From positions 50,051,631-50,115,630 of the forward strand of contig NC_068971.1 of the NCBI RefSeq assembly GCF_016808095.1: a DNA stretch of 64,000 bases, written 5' to 3'. This document shows positions 1 to 13,800 of the stretch, piece after piece. A program made the position numbers and the translations under genes. Under the pieces are notes generated by a model, which saw nothing but the letters and a program-made list of their open reading frames with translations, did no database searches and was not told the DNA's origin. Each line of letters starts with the position of its first letter. Position 1 is the first letter of the stretch. Origin of the DNA: Vigna angularis. Its lineage: Eukaryota; Streptophyta; Magnoliopsida; Fabales; Fabaceae.

Positions 1-398
1 CAATTGGGGTAGGTCATTGCAACTTATTCAGTAACAGGCTTTTCAACTTCACCGGAAAGGGTGATCAAGATCCTTCTCTAAATCCTACTTATGCAACTCT
101 TTTGAAGACAAAATGTCAAAGTCTGAGTGACACCACCACTACAGTAGAGATGGATCCTGACAGTTCAAGCACCTTTGACAATGACTATTACTCTATCCTT
201 CTTCAAAACAAGGGTCTATTCCAATCAGATGCTGCCCTTTTAACCGCCAAGGTATCGAGAAACATTGTGAATGAATTGACCAAACAAGACAAGTTCTTCA
301 CAGAGTTTGGGCAGTCAATGAAGAGAATGGGAGCCATTGAAGTCCTCACCGGCTCGGATGGTGAAATTAGAACAAAGTGTTCTGTTGTCAACTCTTAA
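1..398 (+). CDS. Class III peroxidase, 3' part of last exon (partial)
   Basis: The window opens inside the last exon of a secretory (class III) haem peroxidase, which oxidises phenolics and other donors with H2O2 in the cell wall or vacuole. Reading from base 3, the first residues are IGVGHCNLFSNRLFNF. This is the segment just after the proximal haem histidine, which lies before base 1. A cysteine of a conserved disulphide (GHC) and its likely partner (LLKTKC) are visible. The end contains the usual peroxidase blocks: D-x-x-S-x-x-x-F-D-N-x-Y-Y (FDNDYY), NKGLFQSDAALL, and a FGQSMKRMG segment followed by the TGSDGEIR-x-x-C motif. TAA is at 396-398. About 131 residues are visible out of the usual 320-350. 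The signal peptide and distal haem side lie outside the window, so the specific isozyme cannot be named. Confidence 0.95.
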   Translation, partial: IGVGHCNLFSNRLFNFTGKGDQDPSLNPTYATLLKTKCQSLSDTTTTVEMDPDSSSTFDNDYYSILLQNKGLFQSDAALLTAKVSRNIVNELTKQDKFFTEFGQSMKRMGAIEVLTGSDGEIRTKCSVVNS

Positions 399-2782
399 TT
401 AACTCTTTTCTTTTCATTTCTTCTGTTTCTTTTCCTACATTTTTTCTTTGAGAAGCCATTCAGTTAAATTTGCTTTGTATACCTTCAAAATTCATTTCAG
501 GAATAAAGGTTGTGTTTAATTAATACTACCAACTTCTCTTCATTGACTTCACATTAATATTGTATAGTTTGAGCGATTTTTAACGTGATTAAGAGTATCA
601 TGATAGATGTTGATTTGACATACTTAATAAAAATAAAATAATTTAAAAAAAATAAATTTTTATAATTTTTTGAAAAAGAGGAAAATGAAAAATAAAAAAA
701 ATAATGTTAAATGAATGTAAAATAATTACATGTATCAAAATATATATTCTTTTTTTAACCTTGTTAAACTATTAAAATGTATCCCGTAAACTAAAGGGGA
801 CTGATATGGCAATATTTATTTTTGATAATATGAATAACAGTGATTCATAACAAATTTTGACGGTCAACTTCACATGCAAACCTTTAAATCTAAAATCAAC
901 ACAAGGCTTTGTAGTTTAAATTGTGATTTAAATAAAGTTAGATCCCCTTACATTAAATTTCCTTTATTTTTATGGAAATTACCTGATAGAAACTCCTGTA
1001 TTACCTCTAGGTTCTAAATAGACAATGTTTTATATTTTAATTTGTGTTTTAAAAATGATTAGAATCATAAAATCATATTATTCTTGTCTACTCTTATAAG
1101 TTAAGATTGAAAATAATTTTTATTAATTTATTTCATCTATAAAAATCGAACTTTATATTTAATAAAATTCGAAAAAGCTTTTCTACTTACAAGATTGAAA
1201 AAAAAACAGTAATAAAAGATTACAACTTTAAACCAACATTTAATTTTCCTTTTAAATTACAATTTTAAACCAACATTAAAATATTTTTTAAAATTTCATT
1301 CTCTCAAACAAGGCAACAAGAAAAATGAAGTTTGATAAAAAAAAACAGAGTTCAACATTTTTTTTCAGATGAACAATTATATATTACTATATTTTTACTT
1401 TTCTCCAAGCTGGTTTAAAGATATTAATAACTGACAGAGAAAAATAAAGTATGTGGCTTTAAAAGTTATTTAAAAGATAAATGTGCAGGATCTAAAACAG
1501 TTAAAATACACTTAATATTTAGTATTATTTTACATCATCATTTAAAATTCTTTTAGCTATTTTCAGTTTCATATTTATTTTTTCCACTCTTGTTACAAAT
1601 ATTTGTTCATGTGTACTGCAATATTCATTGCGCAGTCAAATATAATAAGATTTAACATTACTTTTAATTTATACCATACAATAATTGCATATATATTTCA
1701 TAAGAACAAACTAATGACATAATGCAGTATAAAATATGACAAAATTACTTTTCTTTATATATAATTTTGACACGTTAAAATTGTAACTTCCTTCAAATAT
1801 TAAAAATAAACAGGTTTATTTAAAGACGACATTGTTATTTTAATAAATTAATTAATTAAATAGTTTAATTATGCATAATAAAGCTATTATAATGAAAATG
1901 TTTAACTAAGTTTAACGTTTATGATAAATTTTAATACTTTTAATTAAATTTATATTAAATTTTCTCTAAATACTTAACATTTTTTATATTTTTCAATTAA
2001 ATTCTTTTCATTTAACTTTTCAATTAACCATGTGTGATTATTATTTTATTTTGTATTTTATTTATTTTTCTTTATACGTTAAGATAGATGAGTGTTTTTT
2101 TTTTCTGATACAAAATGATATTATACAACATAAATATTATTATTGAAAATTTGTGGATAATAATATTATTATATTTTATGATAGTCTTTAGTTGTTGTAA
2201 ACATAACATGAAAATAATGTATGAGTATAACAATCTTATTATTTAGTACACATTCTTATTTTACATTAATTACAATATCGTTAGTAAAAATTAAATATAT
2301 CTATAATTCATAAATTTGAATCAAAATTGAAATTCATTTATGATTCAAATATTAATATATTTTAGTTTCAAATTTTAAAAATATATAAATAAAATAATTT
2401 AAATTATTTAAATTATTATCGAATTTAATATAATTGAATTAAAAAGTATATTTATTTATTTTTAAAGTTTATAAATGTATTAAAATTTAATAAATGTACG
2501 AATTTCAATTTCGCCTTCATATATTTAATCTTGTTGATAATAAAACTTTATATTTATTAAAAAAGAAAATAATCATGTCTCAACTAGAAACGATGAACAA
2601 TAATTTAATTTAAAAAATATCAACATTTTGAGTAGTAATTTATCACACAAATTTAAGAATAACAACTAAAAATACGAAAATTTATCATGTATTTAGAATA
2701 TAATTAAACCATTTTTTAATATATAAAAGCATCACACTTAATACAAAACTTATAATATAAAACACATTTATTATATTATAAT

Positions 2783-2784
<2 letters not shown>

Positions 2785-2869
<85 letters not shown>
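2785..2869. repeat. Compound microsatellite (TC)n-(TA)n
   Basis: About 14 TC units run directly into about 27 TA units. It is a compound dinucleotide repeat in intergenic DNA and is likely length-polymorphic. Confidence 0.95.
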
Positions 2870-2872
<3 letters not shown>

Positions 2873-3651
2873 CTATACTTACATATTTAACATGTAGAGT
2901 AGTTGATTTTTAATTTCGTTCATTTTCCTAATGCAAAAGCATACTATATCAACAAAATAAGACGAGAATAAAGATTTAGAAGATCCCTCTTGGTATAATA
3001 CTTATTTTTATTTTTGTTGTTGTGATTAGATAGTTATTTTCTCTTCCCATCGATTACAAATTGATATTTCTTTATTTTTCATGTGATTTTTTACAGTTTT
3101 TATTTTCATATTTTTTAAATATAATTTTGGTTCAATTTTGATTTTGTTTTATACTTATATATTTATATTTATATTTGAGCTAACTAGTTTTTTTTAATAA
3201 TATCATAAACAAACAAGTTAGATGAAAATAAAATAAATATAGCACATGACAGAAAATGAGAAAAAAAAAATCAAGTTTCAGACTTTTCTACAAATATGAT
3301 GATCAAATTCGTAAAAGAAATTAAAAAATCGAAATCTTATTTCAAAGCATGAAGAGCATCAAAATTAAGATTTACTCTCCACTGCTTCTGTTATATAAAA
3401 AGGATAATAACTAAACAGAAAGAGTGAAATAAGGTTTCTGCTTGCAACTCTTTTCTGCATCTTCCGAATAACTTTTAAAAATATGTATATTTCTTTCAAA
3501 ATTATTTATTAATCTATACAGAAGATAGATTTCATTGTTACTTTTTTTATCTTTTCATCAAACAGTCTAATCTTTTAATAGATAAAAAATAATCAAATAA
3601 ATTTTTAATTCAAGATAGTGACTATATATAAAAATTTTAATATCACCTTCA

Positions 3652-3656
<5 letters not shown>

Positions 3657-3736
<80 letters not shown>

Positions 3737-3744
3737 TATATATT
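3657..3744. repeat. (TA)n microsatellite with short CA interruption
   Basis: About 35 TA units, then a short ACACACACA segment, then TATATA. This is about 400 bp upstream of the NPL4 TATA-like region. Confidence 0.95.
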
Positions 3745-4115
3745 AAATTATATTGCTTTAATATTTTTCAATATATTTTTCACAAAATTATGTGTACATA
3801 TATTTAAAATTATATTATTTTAATGTAATAAAAAAATATAAATACACGTGCCAGTATTTTATTAAAAGAAATAAATTATACAATTTAGAAAAGTTTTGAT
3901 TTAGTAACTAAGAATCCAGAATGTTGTTGACGCATAATTTGGAATTAGATTTTAACTGTTTTGGAATAATATTTTTCTAAAATGTTAATGCAGATGTAAT
4001 GCATTTGAATAATATTAAAAAAATATAAGAATATGAAAAAAAAATCTTCAATCTTGTGTAACGGAATAAAACAGTAAAATCAATGAAATAATATGAATTT
4101 AGAGATATAAGAGAA

Positions 4116-4147
4116 GGCCCAATACGAGCGAAGTGGGGCTATATATA
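4116..4147 (+). promoter_or_regulatory. NPL4 core promoter: site II-like GGCCCA and TATA-like stretch
   Basis: GGCCCA at 4116-4121 is the complement of the TGGGCC site II element, common in plant housekeeping promoters. A TATATATA stretch lies at about 4140-4147. The pyrimidine-rich leader that follows runs to the ATG at 4360, so transcription probably starts near 4170-4180. The motif match is seen; the function is inferred. Confidence 0.5.
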
Positions 4148-4359
4148 TGTATTTTACTATCTGTCACTCTCATCATCACACCACCCTCCTTCTTCTTCAC
4201 CCTCAAACCTCTTTTGCTTCCCTGCACCTTTTCTACTTCCACAAGCCATCAGTCATTCTACATTCTATTCCCCAATTTCACTCCTAAATATTTTCTATAT
4301 AACCCTAATTCCACATTCAAACGCAAATCCCAAACATAAGCAACCCTCAATTCATCACC

Positions 4360-7300
4360 ATGATGCTCAGACTTCGAAGCCGCGACGGCCTGGAGCGAGT
4401 AATCGTCGAAAACCCGCACACCACCACAGTGTCGGAGCTGAAACGGATTATCGAAGCCCAATTGAGAATTCCGGTTCACAACCAAACCCTCTCCACCAAC
4501 CAGAACCTTCTATTGGTGAAATCGCGTGAAGATCTCCATCGATTCACCGATATGGCCAATCCCGACCTCACTCTCTCGTCTCTCAACCTCGCCCACGGCT
4601 CAATCGTCTTTTTGACATACGAAGGCGAGCGCCACGTGGCGGGCCCTGCCTTCAACCCAGCGGGGTCCTTCGGCCGCAAGATGACCATGGATGACCTCAT
4701 CGCCAAGCAGATGCGCGTCACGCGCCAGGAGAATCCGCACTGCGAGCTCGTCTCCTTCGACCGCGACTGCGCCAACGCGTTCCAGCATTACGTGAACGAC
4801 ACGCTGGCGTTCGCGGTCAAGCGCGGCGGCTTCATGTACGGCACTGTTTCCGAGGAGGGGAAGGTCGAGGTGGACTTTATCTACGAGCCGCCGCAGCAGG
4901 GTTCGGAAGAGAATCTCTTGTTTTTCAGAGACCCCGAAGAGGAGAAACTCGTGGAGGCTATTGCGGCGGGGTTGGGGATGAGAAGGGTAGGGTTCATTTT
5001 CACGCAGACGATAAGCCAGGACAAGAAGGACTATACTTTGTCGAATAGGGAGGTGCTTCAGGCTGCGGAGTACCATGCTGAGAGTGGATTGAAAGAGTGG
5101 GTTACTGCGGTTGTTAAACTTGAGGTGAATGATGATATGAGTGCGGATGTGCATTTTGAAGCGTTTCAGATTAGTGATGTGTGCGTGAGATTGTTCAAGG
5201 AAGGGTGGTTTGAGACTGAGATAAAGGAGGACGATGATCCCAAGTTATCTAAGATGAAGAAGGATGTCGTTGTTGGGGTTAAGGATACCAAAGAAGTTGA
5301 CAATGATTTCTTCTTGGTCGTCGTCAAAATCTCAGATCATCAGGTATGGTTCCTTGTTTGTATTCTCTTTATGCTTGCTCCATGTCAATGTGATAGTGAT
5401 TGTCTATTATAAGTTACCATGTTTGCTGAACTATGGTGGGCGTCTGTTGTACTCGTCTTCTGTTCTGCCCTTAGGCTGCATTTTAGCTCAGCCGCTAAGA
5501 CTTATTCTTCGTCTATACCATTGGTTTTCTTTTACAACTGTTTGTTAAAGATTAATTATTTTTCTCATAACCATTAGGATAAACATCGAATTTTTTTGTT
5601 TTCATAAGGTGCTTGCAGCTTTAATCTTTAAACTGTAGAATTGCTGTTGATTCTGCCACAATTGGGGTTGCAAGAACTCCTATTTTTTAAAATCGAAATT
5701 TTTTGGGGTGGATGTGGAGAGGGAATCGATGGAAAGGAAATAATTCCACATTCTTCTATTTTCTTTTGGAGCATTTGGGGTAACCATTAAGTACAGTACG
5801 TTTGACAATTTAATGCTGATTTTAGGCAATTCACGTTGATATTTAATTATGGTACCAAATGGTGGCTTACTCTGCGCTATTGTTGGGTATGGTTCTTTTT
5901 ACGGATGGATCAGTTGGACTGTATAGGGTATGAATTCATGGTAGTAAAGGAAGAGAATAGCTGTTTCAGCAGCATAAGCTAATTCCATCCTTTTGAGGAC
6001 GTGCCTAATTAGATTCAGTGTACTGTAGTAAAGTCAAGAAAGCCCGATTCAGAGTGATTTTCTCTTCTTCCATACATCAAGTTTAATTAGTTAAAGTACC
6101 ATGGATTCCTTGGGGATGGATAGTGTGACATGATCCTATATCTGAACTCTCCTTTTCATTGTCTACTGTTGTGAGTATAGGCTTAATATCTGATCTGGAA
6201 GTTTGCACAGATTTAGAGAACAGATTTCAGCGTATTGAAGTAATAAATGGATAATCTCTGTATTTTATGACTGAAAATTTGATCAACAAGCGCTAGTTTA
6301 ATGTAAATAGTGTTCTTTTTTAATCATGTCACTTAGTTGTTCTAGTCTTTAACCTCTTTAGGGAATCAATAAATATTTCCACCTGTATTATTCTTCTTCC
6401 TGCAAACTAGTTAATTCCCTGAACATGATTTATCTGGAAGGTATATATTTTGGTTTAAGGAGTCTTCTGATAACTTAAAATGTGAAAAGAGTATGGAAGG
6501 ATCATATGACATTTCTTAGTTATCAATTGCTACTACATAGGCTTTCTTTGTTAAATAGTTGTCCTGTATTTGTTAGGTATTGGATAGGTAATGTTTGATG
6601 ACCCCGCTTATTTTTGGTCGTTTTTCTCCTTTATAGGAGAGAAGATGGACCAATTATAATTTTAAGAAAAGGAGCTTCTGTAATCAACCATTTTAACAAA
6701 AAGACCTTAAAAAAATAAGCAGCTTCTAGTACAGTTGGTCCCGAGCTTTTAAAGGAGTTAGTTTTAGTAGTTTTTGACTTCTAGCCCATATTTTTCTTTT
6801 TGTTTTGAACATCAGGATTCAGTAATTCCTTACCCAAAAAAATTTAACTCAATAAGTATGTGTTAAGCTAAAAGAATTATAGAAATACTATTTAGTTAAA
6901 AAATCTAAGCTCTAAAATAGACAGTCAGGCATATGGTCTCTGTAACCAGGGTTAGCCAAATTTATGTGCTGCAGATTGCTAAATGATTGACTATATTTTC
7001 TTTTCTCTCTTTATTTGAAGTGATAAACTGTCAAATGTTATACAGATGTCAACACAAGTTTTTTAATCTTTTTTTTGTATATCTGTGACTTGAACCCAAA
7101 TGTTACTATAATTTCAGCCTTCATAAAAAAATGTTTCTTTTCTTCAAAGCATAAAAATTATATAGTTTGATTTGTAAATTATAACCGTCAGTAACTTACC
7201 AGTGAATTGTCACCAAAATGCAGGGTCCTCTTTCATCTTCGTTTCCCGTTGAGAACCGGAACACTCAGATGACTATGAAGGCTTTGAAGAATCATCTGGA

Positions 7301-7478
7301 CAGGACAAAAAGTCTTCCATTTGTGAAGCGAATTTCTGATTTTCACCTTCTTCTTGTACTGGCAAGGGTTTTAGACTTGAATGCTGATGTCCCTGCATTG
7401 ACGGCATGTGTGCACACACAGACTTCTATACCAGAAGGTTACCAGATCCTTATTGAGTCTATGGCAAATACCGCGTGA
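4360..7478 (+). CDS. NPL4: NPL4-like protein, CDC48/p97 cofactor
   Basis: Two exons: 4360-5343 (328 codons) and 7224-7478. The phase-0 GT-AG intron of 1,880 bp gives 412 aa, close to plant NPL4-like proteins of about 413 aa. NPL4 with UFD1 recruits ubiquitinated substrates to the CDC48/p97 ATPase for extraction and proteasomal degradation. Residues 1-80 (start MMLRLRSRDGLERV) form the ubiquitin-like UBX-type domain. From about residue 105 (GSFGRKMTMDDLIAKQM) runs the NPL4/MPN-like domain, with DFIYEPPQ and a GMRRVGFIFTQ block. It lacks an obvious metalloprotease JAMM motif, as expected. Exon 2 carries the C-terminal helical part, ending SMANTA. The zinc finger found in animal and fungal NPL4 is not seen, which fits plant forms. 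The start is the first ATG in an ATGATG pair after a C-rich leader. Reading through the intron gives only a short tail (stop near 5412). Confidence 0.96.
5344..7223 (+). other. NPL4 intron 1
   Basis: GT-AG intron of 1,880 bp, T-rich and without coding potential. The small ORFs seen in it are chance or run-on reading. No transposon structure was recognised. Confidence 0.85.
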
Positions 7479-10400
7479 TGCTTTATGCAGATACTGTGGC
7501 CTCATTTAGAATGGTGTCAAGAGAATTATGCACTCTACATTCAGGCCCTTTGCAGCAACACGGTGCATATTGCTCCATAGCACTCGCACAATGTTTATGT
7601 TGGAGATTTGTACATTGCTTCTTCATAGTATTGCCACTGAAAATCTCGGATCTCTCGATTTACTGAAAATGAGCTGATATGGTTCACTTGTTTTATTGTT
7701 TAAATTAATTAGAGATAACTCTTACCACCATTAGTCACTATTTTAAGGGTGATAATGTTTCAAATTATATAGTATGAAGACGATGTTTTTTAACTGTGTT
7801 CACGGCTTCTGCAATTTTTTTCACATACACTGCGTGTTCAGTGGGTATCAATCTTATCTATGAACAATTTCGTTAATATGGTGCTCCGTGAAGGTTTCTA
7901 GGCACGCATAAAGAAGGTCTAGTCCTATGTTACCTCCCTATTTCTAAAGGCAAAAAACACTGGAATGTGATGGCTGTATATGTTCTGCATCCATTGAAAA
8001 ATAATATTGAGTTTTTTTTCTAAGTACTTTTAAAAAGAAAAGGCAATAAATATATATATCTAAAAGATAAATACATTATGGATTGACTGATTTATCAAAA
8101 AAAAAATCTTAATGACTTTTTAAATTAATATAAACTAATTGAATATTTAGGAAAAAATTTCGTTATTTTTTCTTCTAAAATTTCTTATAGAAAACAAAAG
8201 GAAATAAAAAGTTATAGTGTTACAACAGATAGAAAACAATGGAGGAAATTAAATGATGTCGTGGTGTTTAGTATAACTTTAGTGCATTGAAGCATCCTTC
8301 ATATTTTTTTAGTTTTGTATAATAAAAGTGATAAATAAGAATAATTTTTTTATTGTATAATTAAATTTATTAAATTGATATAATTGATAAATAAATAAAT
8401 ATCAAATATAGTAAATTGGGAGTTTATAAGAAAAATATAATGTATTGAAACTAAAGTAAATAAAGCGCGGTAACATGGAGAATAATTTAACAAGTGATAA
8501 GATTTTACTGTTTATATTAACCGTTGTTTCTCATATAACTTTGATTTCTCCTATTTGAATGTTTTTTTTTTTACTTATTTGGAATTTGACTGGTTCATTT
8601 TATTATGAACATAATTTGTAGATGATCTTACTGATTACTTATGATGCATATGGGATAATGTATTAAATTGAGTCGTATATAAGTTTTAAATTCAACCACC
8701 AGTTTTTGTGTTATTATTGTTTGTTCAAATTCTCATTTATTGTTAATTCGGACTACAATATGAACAATATTTTCAAGATTTATGAATTCTAATTTCATCT
8801 TCTTCAAAATAAAGATTATTAGTGTGTTTGTATGGATTCAATTTAATATCTCACCCAAATGTGTCATACGAAATAAAGAAAACCAACTACAAATTGTATT
8901 TATAATAAAATGAACCTGTCAATTCCAAATAAGCAAAAGAAAATGTTCCTAATGTAAAAATCAAGATCATAACACAAGCATGTGTCCATGTAGACACCAA
9001 AATTTCATTACTTGTAAAATTATTTGCAATCTTATAGTGCAACTTGTTTACTTTATTTTCAATACATTATATTTTTCTTATAAACTTCCAGTTTATAATA
9101 TTTATCAAATCCAAAAACTAATTTTCTTTATCTATTTAATATTCATTTTTCTTCGTTGTATCAATTTAATGAATTTTAGTATATAATGAAAAAATTATTC
9201 TTCTACATCACTTTTATTATACAAAACAAAAAAATATGAAAGATGAAACAACACGGAATCTCGATTTTTATATGACTTCAACGTATTCGAGAATGTTTCG
9301 TAATACAACTAAAATGGTGTGCATAACTTTGCTTTTGACTCATAAAAACAAAAATTAATCTTAATCAAAGTCGTTTAAACTGCTATGATTTTAACCTTTT
9401 CAAATAAATAATCTAAAGTGAATCTAATTTCGCTTTAGTTACATCAAAATTGTTTCACGAGTTTTCTATTATGAAATCGTGTCAATATCATTCGACTTGT
9501 ATAATGACGAATTTCTTTTAAGAATTGTCTAATTTTAATAATTTCATAATCAAATTATCCTATTTTGATAAAAAAAAAGAAACTCATAAAATAAAATATT
9601 TGAAGGAGCAATACAGTCTTAGGCACATGGTGTGACACCCGGGCACTGACGAGGGCAGGGAGTGACACGAAGTGCAAGGGGCACTGACAAGGAGCGGCTC
9701 CTGGCAGCTTCGAGTGGAAGGGGCATATGCACAAATCAAACATACACCGGAATGAGAGGGATCTAGAGACTGTATAGGTATGAGACTATACAGTTAAAAG
9801 ATAACTTAAAGGGATTAATTTGACTACTCATATCACCAAATACATTTCCTTTTCGGTAGCCTAACCCATAAAAATTCCATACACATGGCGGCGAATTTGT
9901 TACAAGAGTTGCAAGAGACACTTAAAGCATAAATGATGACACTATTTCCCTCTATTCATTTTAAATTTTGGATCTTTTAACATATTTCCAATTTAATATT
10001 TTAGATTTTAAGATGATACATACTTTTTAATTACATTCTTAATTTAATTAATGTGGAAAAGAAAAAAGACTAGTTAGGACTATATAAAAAATATTAACAA
10101 AACGTAAACATACTTTGAAATAAAAGTTAAAATATATATAATAAGCAACTCTCTTATAATTATATTTACATAAAAAAGACTATAAAGATAACGCCATTTA
10201 AAAATATTCTTTGCACATCTCAATTGAAGGTCGAATGAAATTGAGAACAAAATATTTGTATACATTTTGATGAAATTAGTAATATTCCAAATCGATTTAT
10301 CACACATTTCTATTGTTTCTAAAATTTATTTGACTCAATTTGAATTACATATAGCAAAAATCAATTTGATATATTTTAAATTGGATAACCTAATAAAATA

Positions 10401-10690
10401 AAATAAAAACAAATAAATAGACGAAAACGGATAAATAATATAAGAATTATAAAACCATACCCTGTAATAATTATTATTCTTAGAGTGAAATGGATTAAAG
10501 TTCTACATATTCAAAATATTATTCAGTTTACAATTGTAAAATTTAAACTAATTTGAAATAACTCATTTTTTTTCTTCCATTCAAAAGAAAAATCTCAATT
10601 ATTAATCGAACCCGTGTCTACGGATTGTTCGGTTCGGTTTGATTTTACGACCATGTGGTTTTGGGTGGGTGTGGATTTGGATGGTAAATA
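7479..10690. other. Intergenic region, NPL4 to SCC3
   Basis: NPL4 3' UTR (roughly to 7,800), then AT-rich DNA with no supportable gene. The one compositional oddity is the GC-rich island at 9,610-9,880, listed separately. Confidence 0.7.
9610..9880. other. GC-rich island in AT-rich intergenic DNA, probable repeat fragment
   Basis: A stretch that is sharply richer in G and C than the flanks, with repeated short phrases (AGGGCAGGGAGTGACA, GGGGCACTGACAAGGAG; GGCACTGAC occurs twice). An inverted pair follows (GACTGTATAG...CTATACAG, 9,768-9,794). The open frame across it on the minus strand matches no protein family I know. It looks like a fragment of a dispersed repeat such as an LTR, but I see no termini or target duplication. 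Confidence 0.4.
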
Positions 10691-10697
10691 GTTGTGA

Positions 10698-10705
10698 ATT
10701 GGCGG
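10698..10705 (+). promoter_or_regulatory. Candidate E2F site upstream of SCC3
   Basis: ATTGGCGG fits the plant E2F consensus WTTSSCSS exactly. It lies 110 bp upstream of the SCC3 start codon, in the expected 5' flank or leader. Cohesin subunit genes are S-phase expressed, and E2F control of replication and cohesion genes is established. Use of this particular site is an inference. Confidence 0.5.
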
Positions 10706-10815
10706 GAGATTTCTTAACTATTATTTGCAGTGCCAGAACTCTTCATTCTAGTTGCTGCTACCAGGACTCAGTGTGAAATCGTTGATTCGCTCTGTTCAAG
10801 AAGCATCGTTAGCAG

Positions 10816-13800
10816 ATGGAAGATCCAGCTCCACCTTCCGAAGCATCAAATCGACCCCCTCGTGTCAGTTTCCGATCTCACACTTAGCACACTTACTTGT
10901 TCCTTCTATTTTCTTCTCAATCGTGCTGTGATTTGACCTAATTTTGTTTCGCTTATTTCAAATTAAGCAGAAGAGGGGCAGGCCTCCCAAACACCTCCCC
11001 AAGGAGCACGACGGCGACGCCATGAACCGCGACAGGACCACCGAACACGCGTACCGAGAGAGTTCGCCCGACGATTTCGACGAAGCGCGCAACAAATTCA
11101 AACGAAGTCGCGCTTCGGAAGGAACCTCAAGTGTCGCGCAAAAACCCTCTGACCAAACCCTAATTGGTAAACTGAACACTCTCTGCTACTTTTCTTTCTG
11201 CTCAAATATCTAGGGTTCAAATTTTTAACTTATACAGTTGATATCTGCACCGTTTTGTTGATACTGGGATTAGAGAAACTATGCTTAGTTTTTTTTGTTG
11301 TTATGAATAGTTTTTCAATGCCGTGTGCATGTAATTGGGTACGTCGTTTTACTTGGCATGGTAGATTTTGTTGTGCAGTAACTGGACCGGGGCTAATTTT
11401 ATTGTGTGATTTTCTGTAGAGGTGATAAAAGGAAATGGCAAGTTTATTCCTCACGCGGTCAAATTTTGGGTTGAGCGCTATGAAAAGGATCCGAAACCTG
11501 CAATGGTTGATCTCCTGATAATGCTGTTTGAGGTAACATGAAATTCTCAAGCAGTTTCAAAGAATGTAGGACTACTGGCATTATACATTATAGTTTCATT
11601 CATATAAATAAAAGGTGAAAGGTAGACTTGGAAAATATGTTGGAAACTTTATTATCATCATTGTTCGTAAATACCCTTATTGATTTATGAACGCTTACGG
11701 ACAGTAACAAAGTGAATCTTTAAGTGTAGGCATGTGGAGCCAAGTACTACGATAAAAGTGATCTTGTGGATGAGACTGATGTTGATGAAGTTGTAATTGC
11801 TCTGGTCAATTGTGCTAAAAGGGTATACAACTTGTTCCCTTTTATTTTTGTTTCCTGTTTATTGTTCTTATTTTATTTTTTATAATTTACATACTTTTAA
11901 GCAATGTTAAGGCCAATAGTATACAATTGCCAAGTCTGTGACATCCTCTATTGTGACATAATACTCAAATCATGGGTTAGATGTGATCCTTTATCCTATC
12001 TTTTATTACCTTTTGACATTTTAGGGTGCAGTTGAAGATTATCAGAATTCCAAAAAGAAAGAAATTAAAAACTTCAAAGAGAATCTAGAGTCATTCTGGG
12101 ATAATTTGGTTCGGGAATGTCAGCATGGGCCATTGTTTGATCAAGTTTTATTTGACAAGTGCATGGACTATATCATTGCATTGTCATGGTTAGTGAGCTT
12201 ACTTCAAACTTCTGACTCTATGAAAATATATATACCATGACTCATCTGCTGCTGTACCTATGTAGCACCCCTCCAAGAGTTTACCGTCAAGTTGCATCAT
12301 TGATGGGTCTTAGGCTGGTTTCATCATACATAACCATCGCTAATATGCTTGGTGCTCAAAGAGAGACTACTCGTAGACAGTTGGATGCTGAGAAAAAGAA
12401 AAGAACTGAGGGGCCTCGAGTGGAGTCACTAAATAAAAGGTTTTCTGATACTCACGAGAGAATAACTTTGTTGGAGGAGATGATGCGCAAGATTTTTACT
12501 GGGTACGAGTTTACTAAACTAAGATTGTTTTAATTTAAAGGAAAGAAAGCAACATTTTACCACCAGTATTGAATTTGTTTTGGCTGTAGATCTAACCTGC
12601 CCATTTAATGTTTTTTTGAAGGTTATTTGTGCACCGCTACAGAGACATTGACCCAAGTATTAGAATGTCATGCATTGAATCATTGGGTGCATGGATCCTT
12701 TCATATCCATCACTTTTTCTGCAGGATTTGTACTTGAAATATCTTGGATGGACTCTGAATGACAAAGTATTGAACATATTTTTATGTTCTTATCATGCAG
12801 CATTTAATTGTTCATGTACTGCACAACTTACTGTCTTGCTGTAACTTTTTCTCCCACCCTCCAATTTGTAGAATGCTGGTGTAAGAAAGTCTTCTATAAA
12901 CGCCCTGCAAAATCTCTATGAGGTGGATGATAATGTACCAACCCTTAGCTTATTTACTGAAAGATTTTCGGGCAGGATGATTGAGCTGGCTGATGACATT
13001 GATGTTTCTGTGGCTGTTCATGCCATAGGTCTTGTTAAGCAACTACTAAGGTCTGAATTTCAAACCTTTTTCAGTTGACATATATTAACTGTTTACTTAT
13101 GAGTTTTGATGCAATAGATTGTAAATTGTTAATTGAATCAATTGTATCTTTGGTTCACTGCAGACATCAACTTATTCCTGAAGATGACTTGGGTCCTTTG
13201 TATGATTTGTTGATTGATGATCCCCCAGAAATCAGGCATGCAATAGGAGCATTAGTGTATGATCACTTAATTGCTCAAAAATTTAATACCTTCCAATCAG
13301 GATCAAAAGGTCTTAAGTCAATCCATGTATTTTTACTTTTGTATTGAATACCATTATTTTTACAAATTGTGACGAGACATTTTTTTTTTACAGATGAAAC
13401 TTTCAATAACTCTGAGGTCCATATAAAGAGAATGTTGCGAATTTTGGAGGAGTTCCCTCAAGATCCAATTTTGAGTATTTACGTAATTGATGATGTGTGG
13501 GAATACATGGCTGCTATAAAGGTATGTAAGCCTTGTTAATACTAGGAAAAATATTGAATAAAGTGATGCCCCCTCCTTTTGACCATCACGTGTTTAACTG
13601 CTTACTCACGCATCTATGAACTGAATATTCCAATCCTGGCTAGGATGCGCTTTGTTGTAGGTAAATGCAAGGGATGGGATAGAAGGATAAAAATATTTTA
13701 GAGTATTGCATTCTTATAATAGGTAACAAATTCTAGAGTTCCCGCCTTGCTTAGGCATGTTGCTCTTTGATGAAAAATTCTAGAATATTCCAATCCTGAG

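Larger units (their letters stand above)
399..4110. other. AT-rich intergenic region, peroxidase to NPL4
   Basis: Very AT-rich non-coding DNA with no supportable ORF. The first 150 bases or so are the likely peroxidase 3' UTR. Two long dinucleotide tracts, listed separately, are the only clear structures. I see no RNA gene. Confidence 0.7.

Noticed and set aside
4133..4339. 68-aa ORF upstream of NPL4
   Set aside because: It begins with GTG rather than ATG and spans the TATA-like stretch and C/T-rich leader, so it is not a plausible plant CDS.
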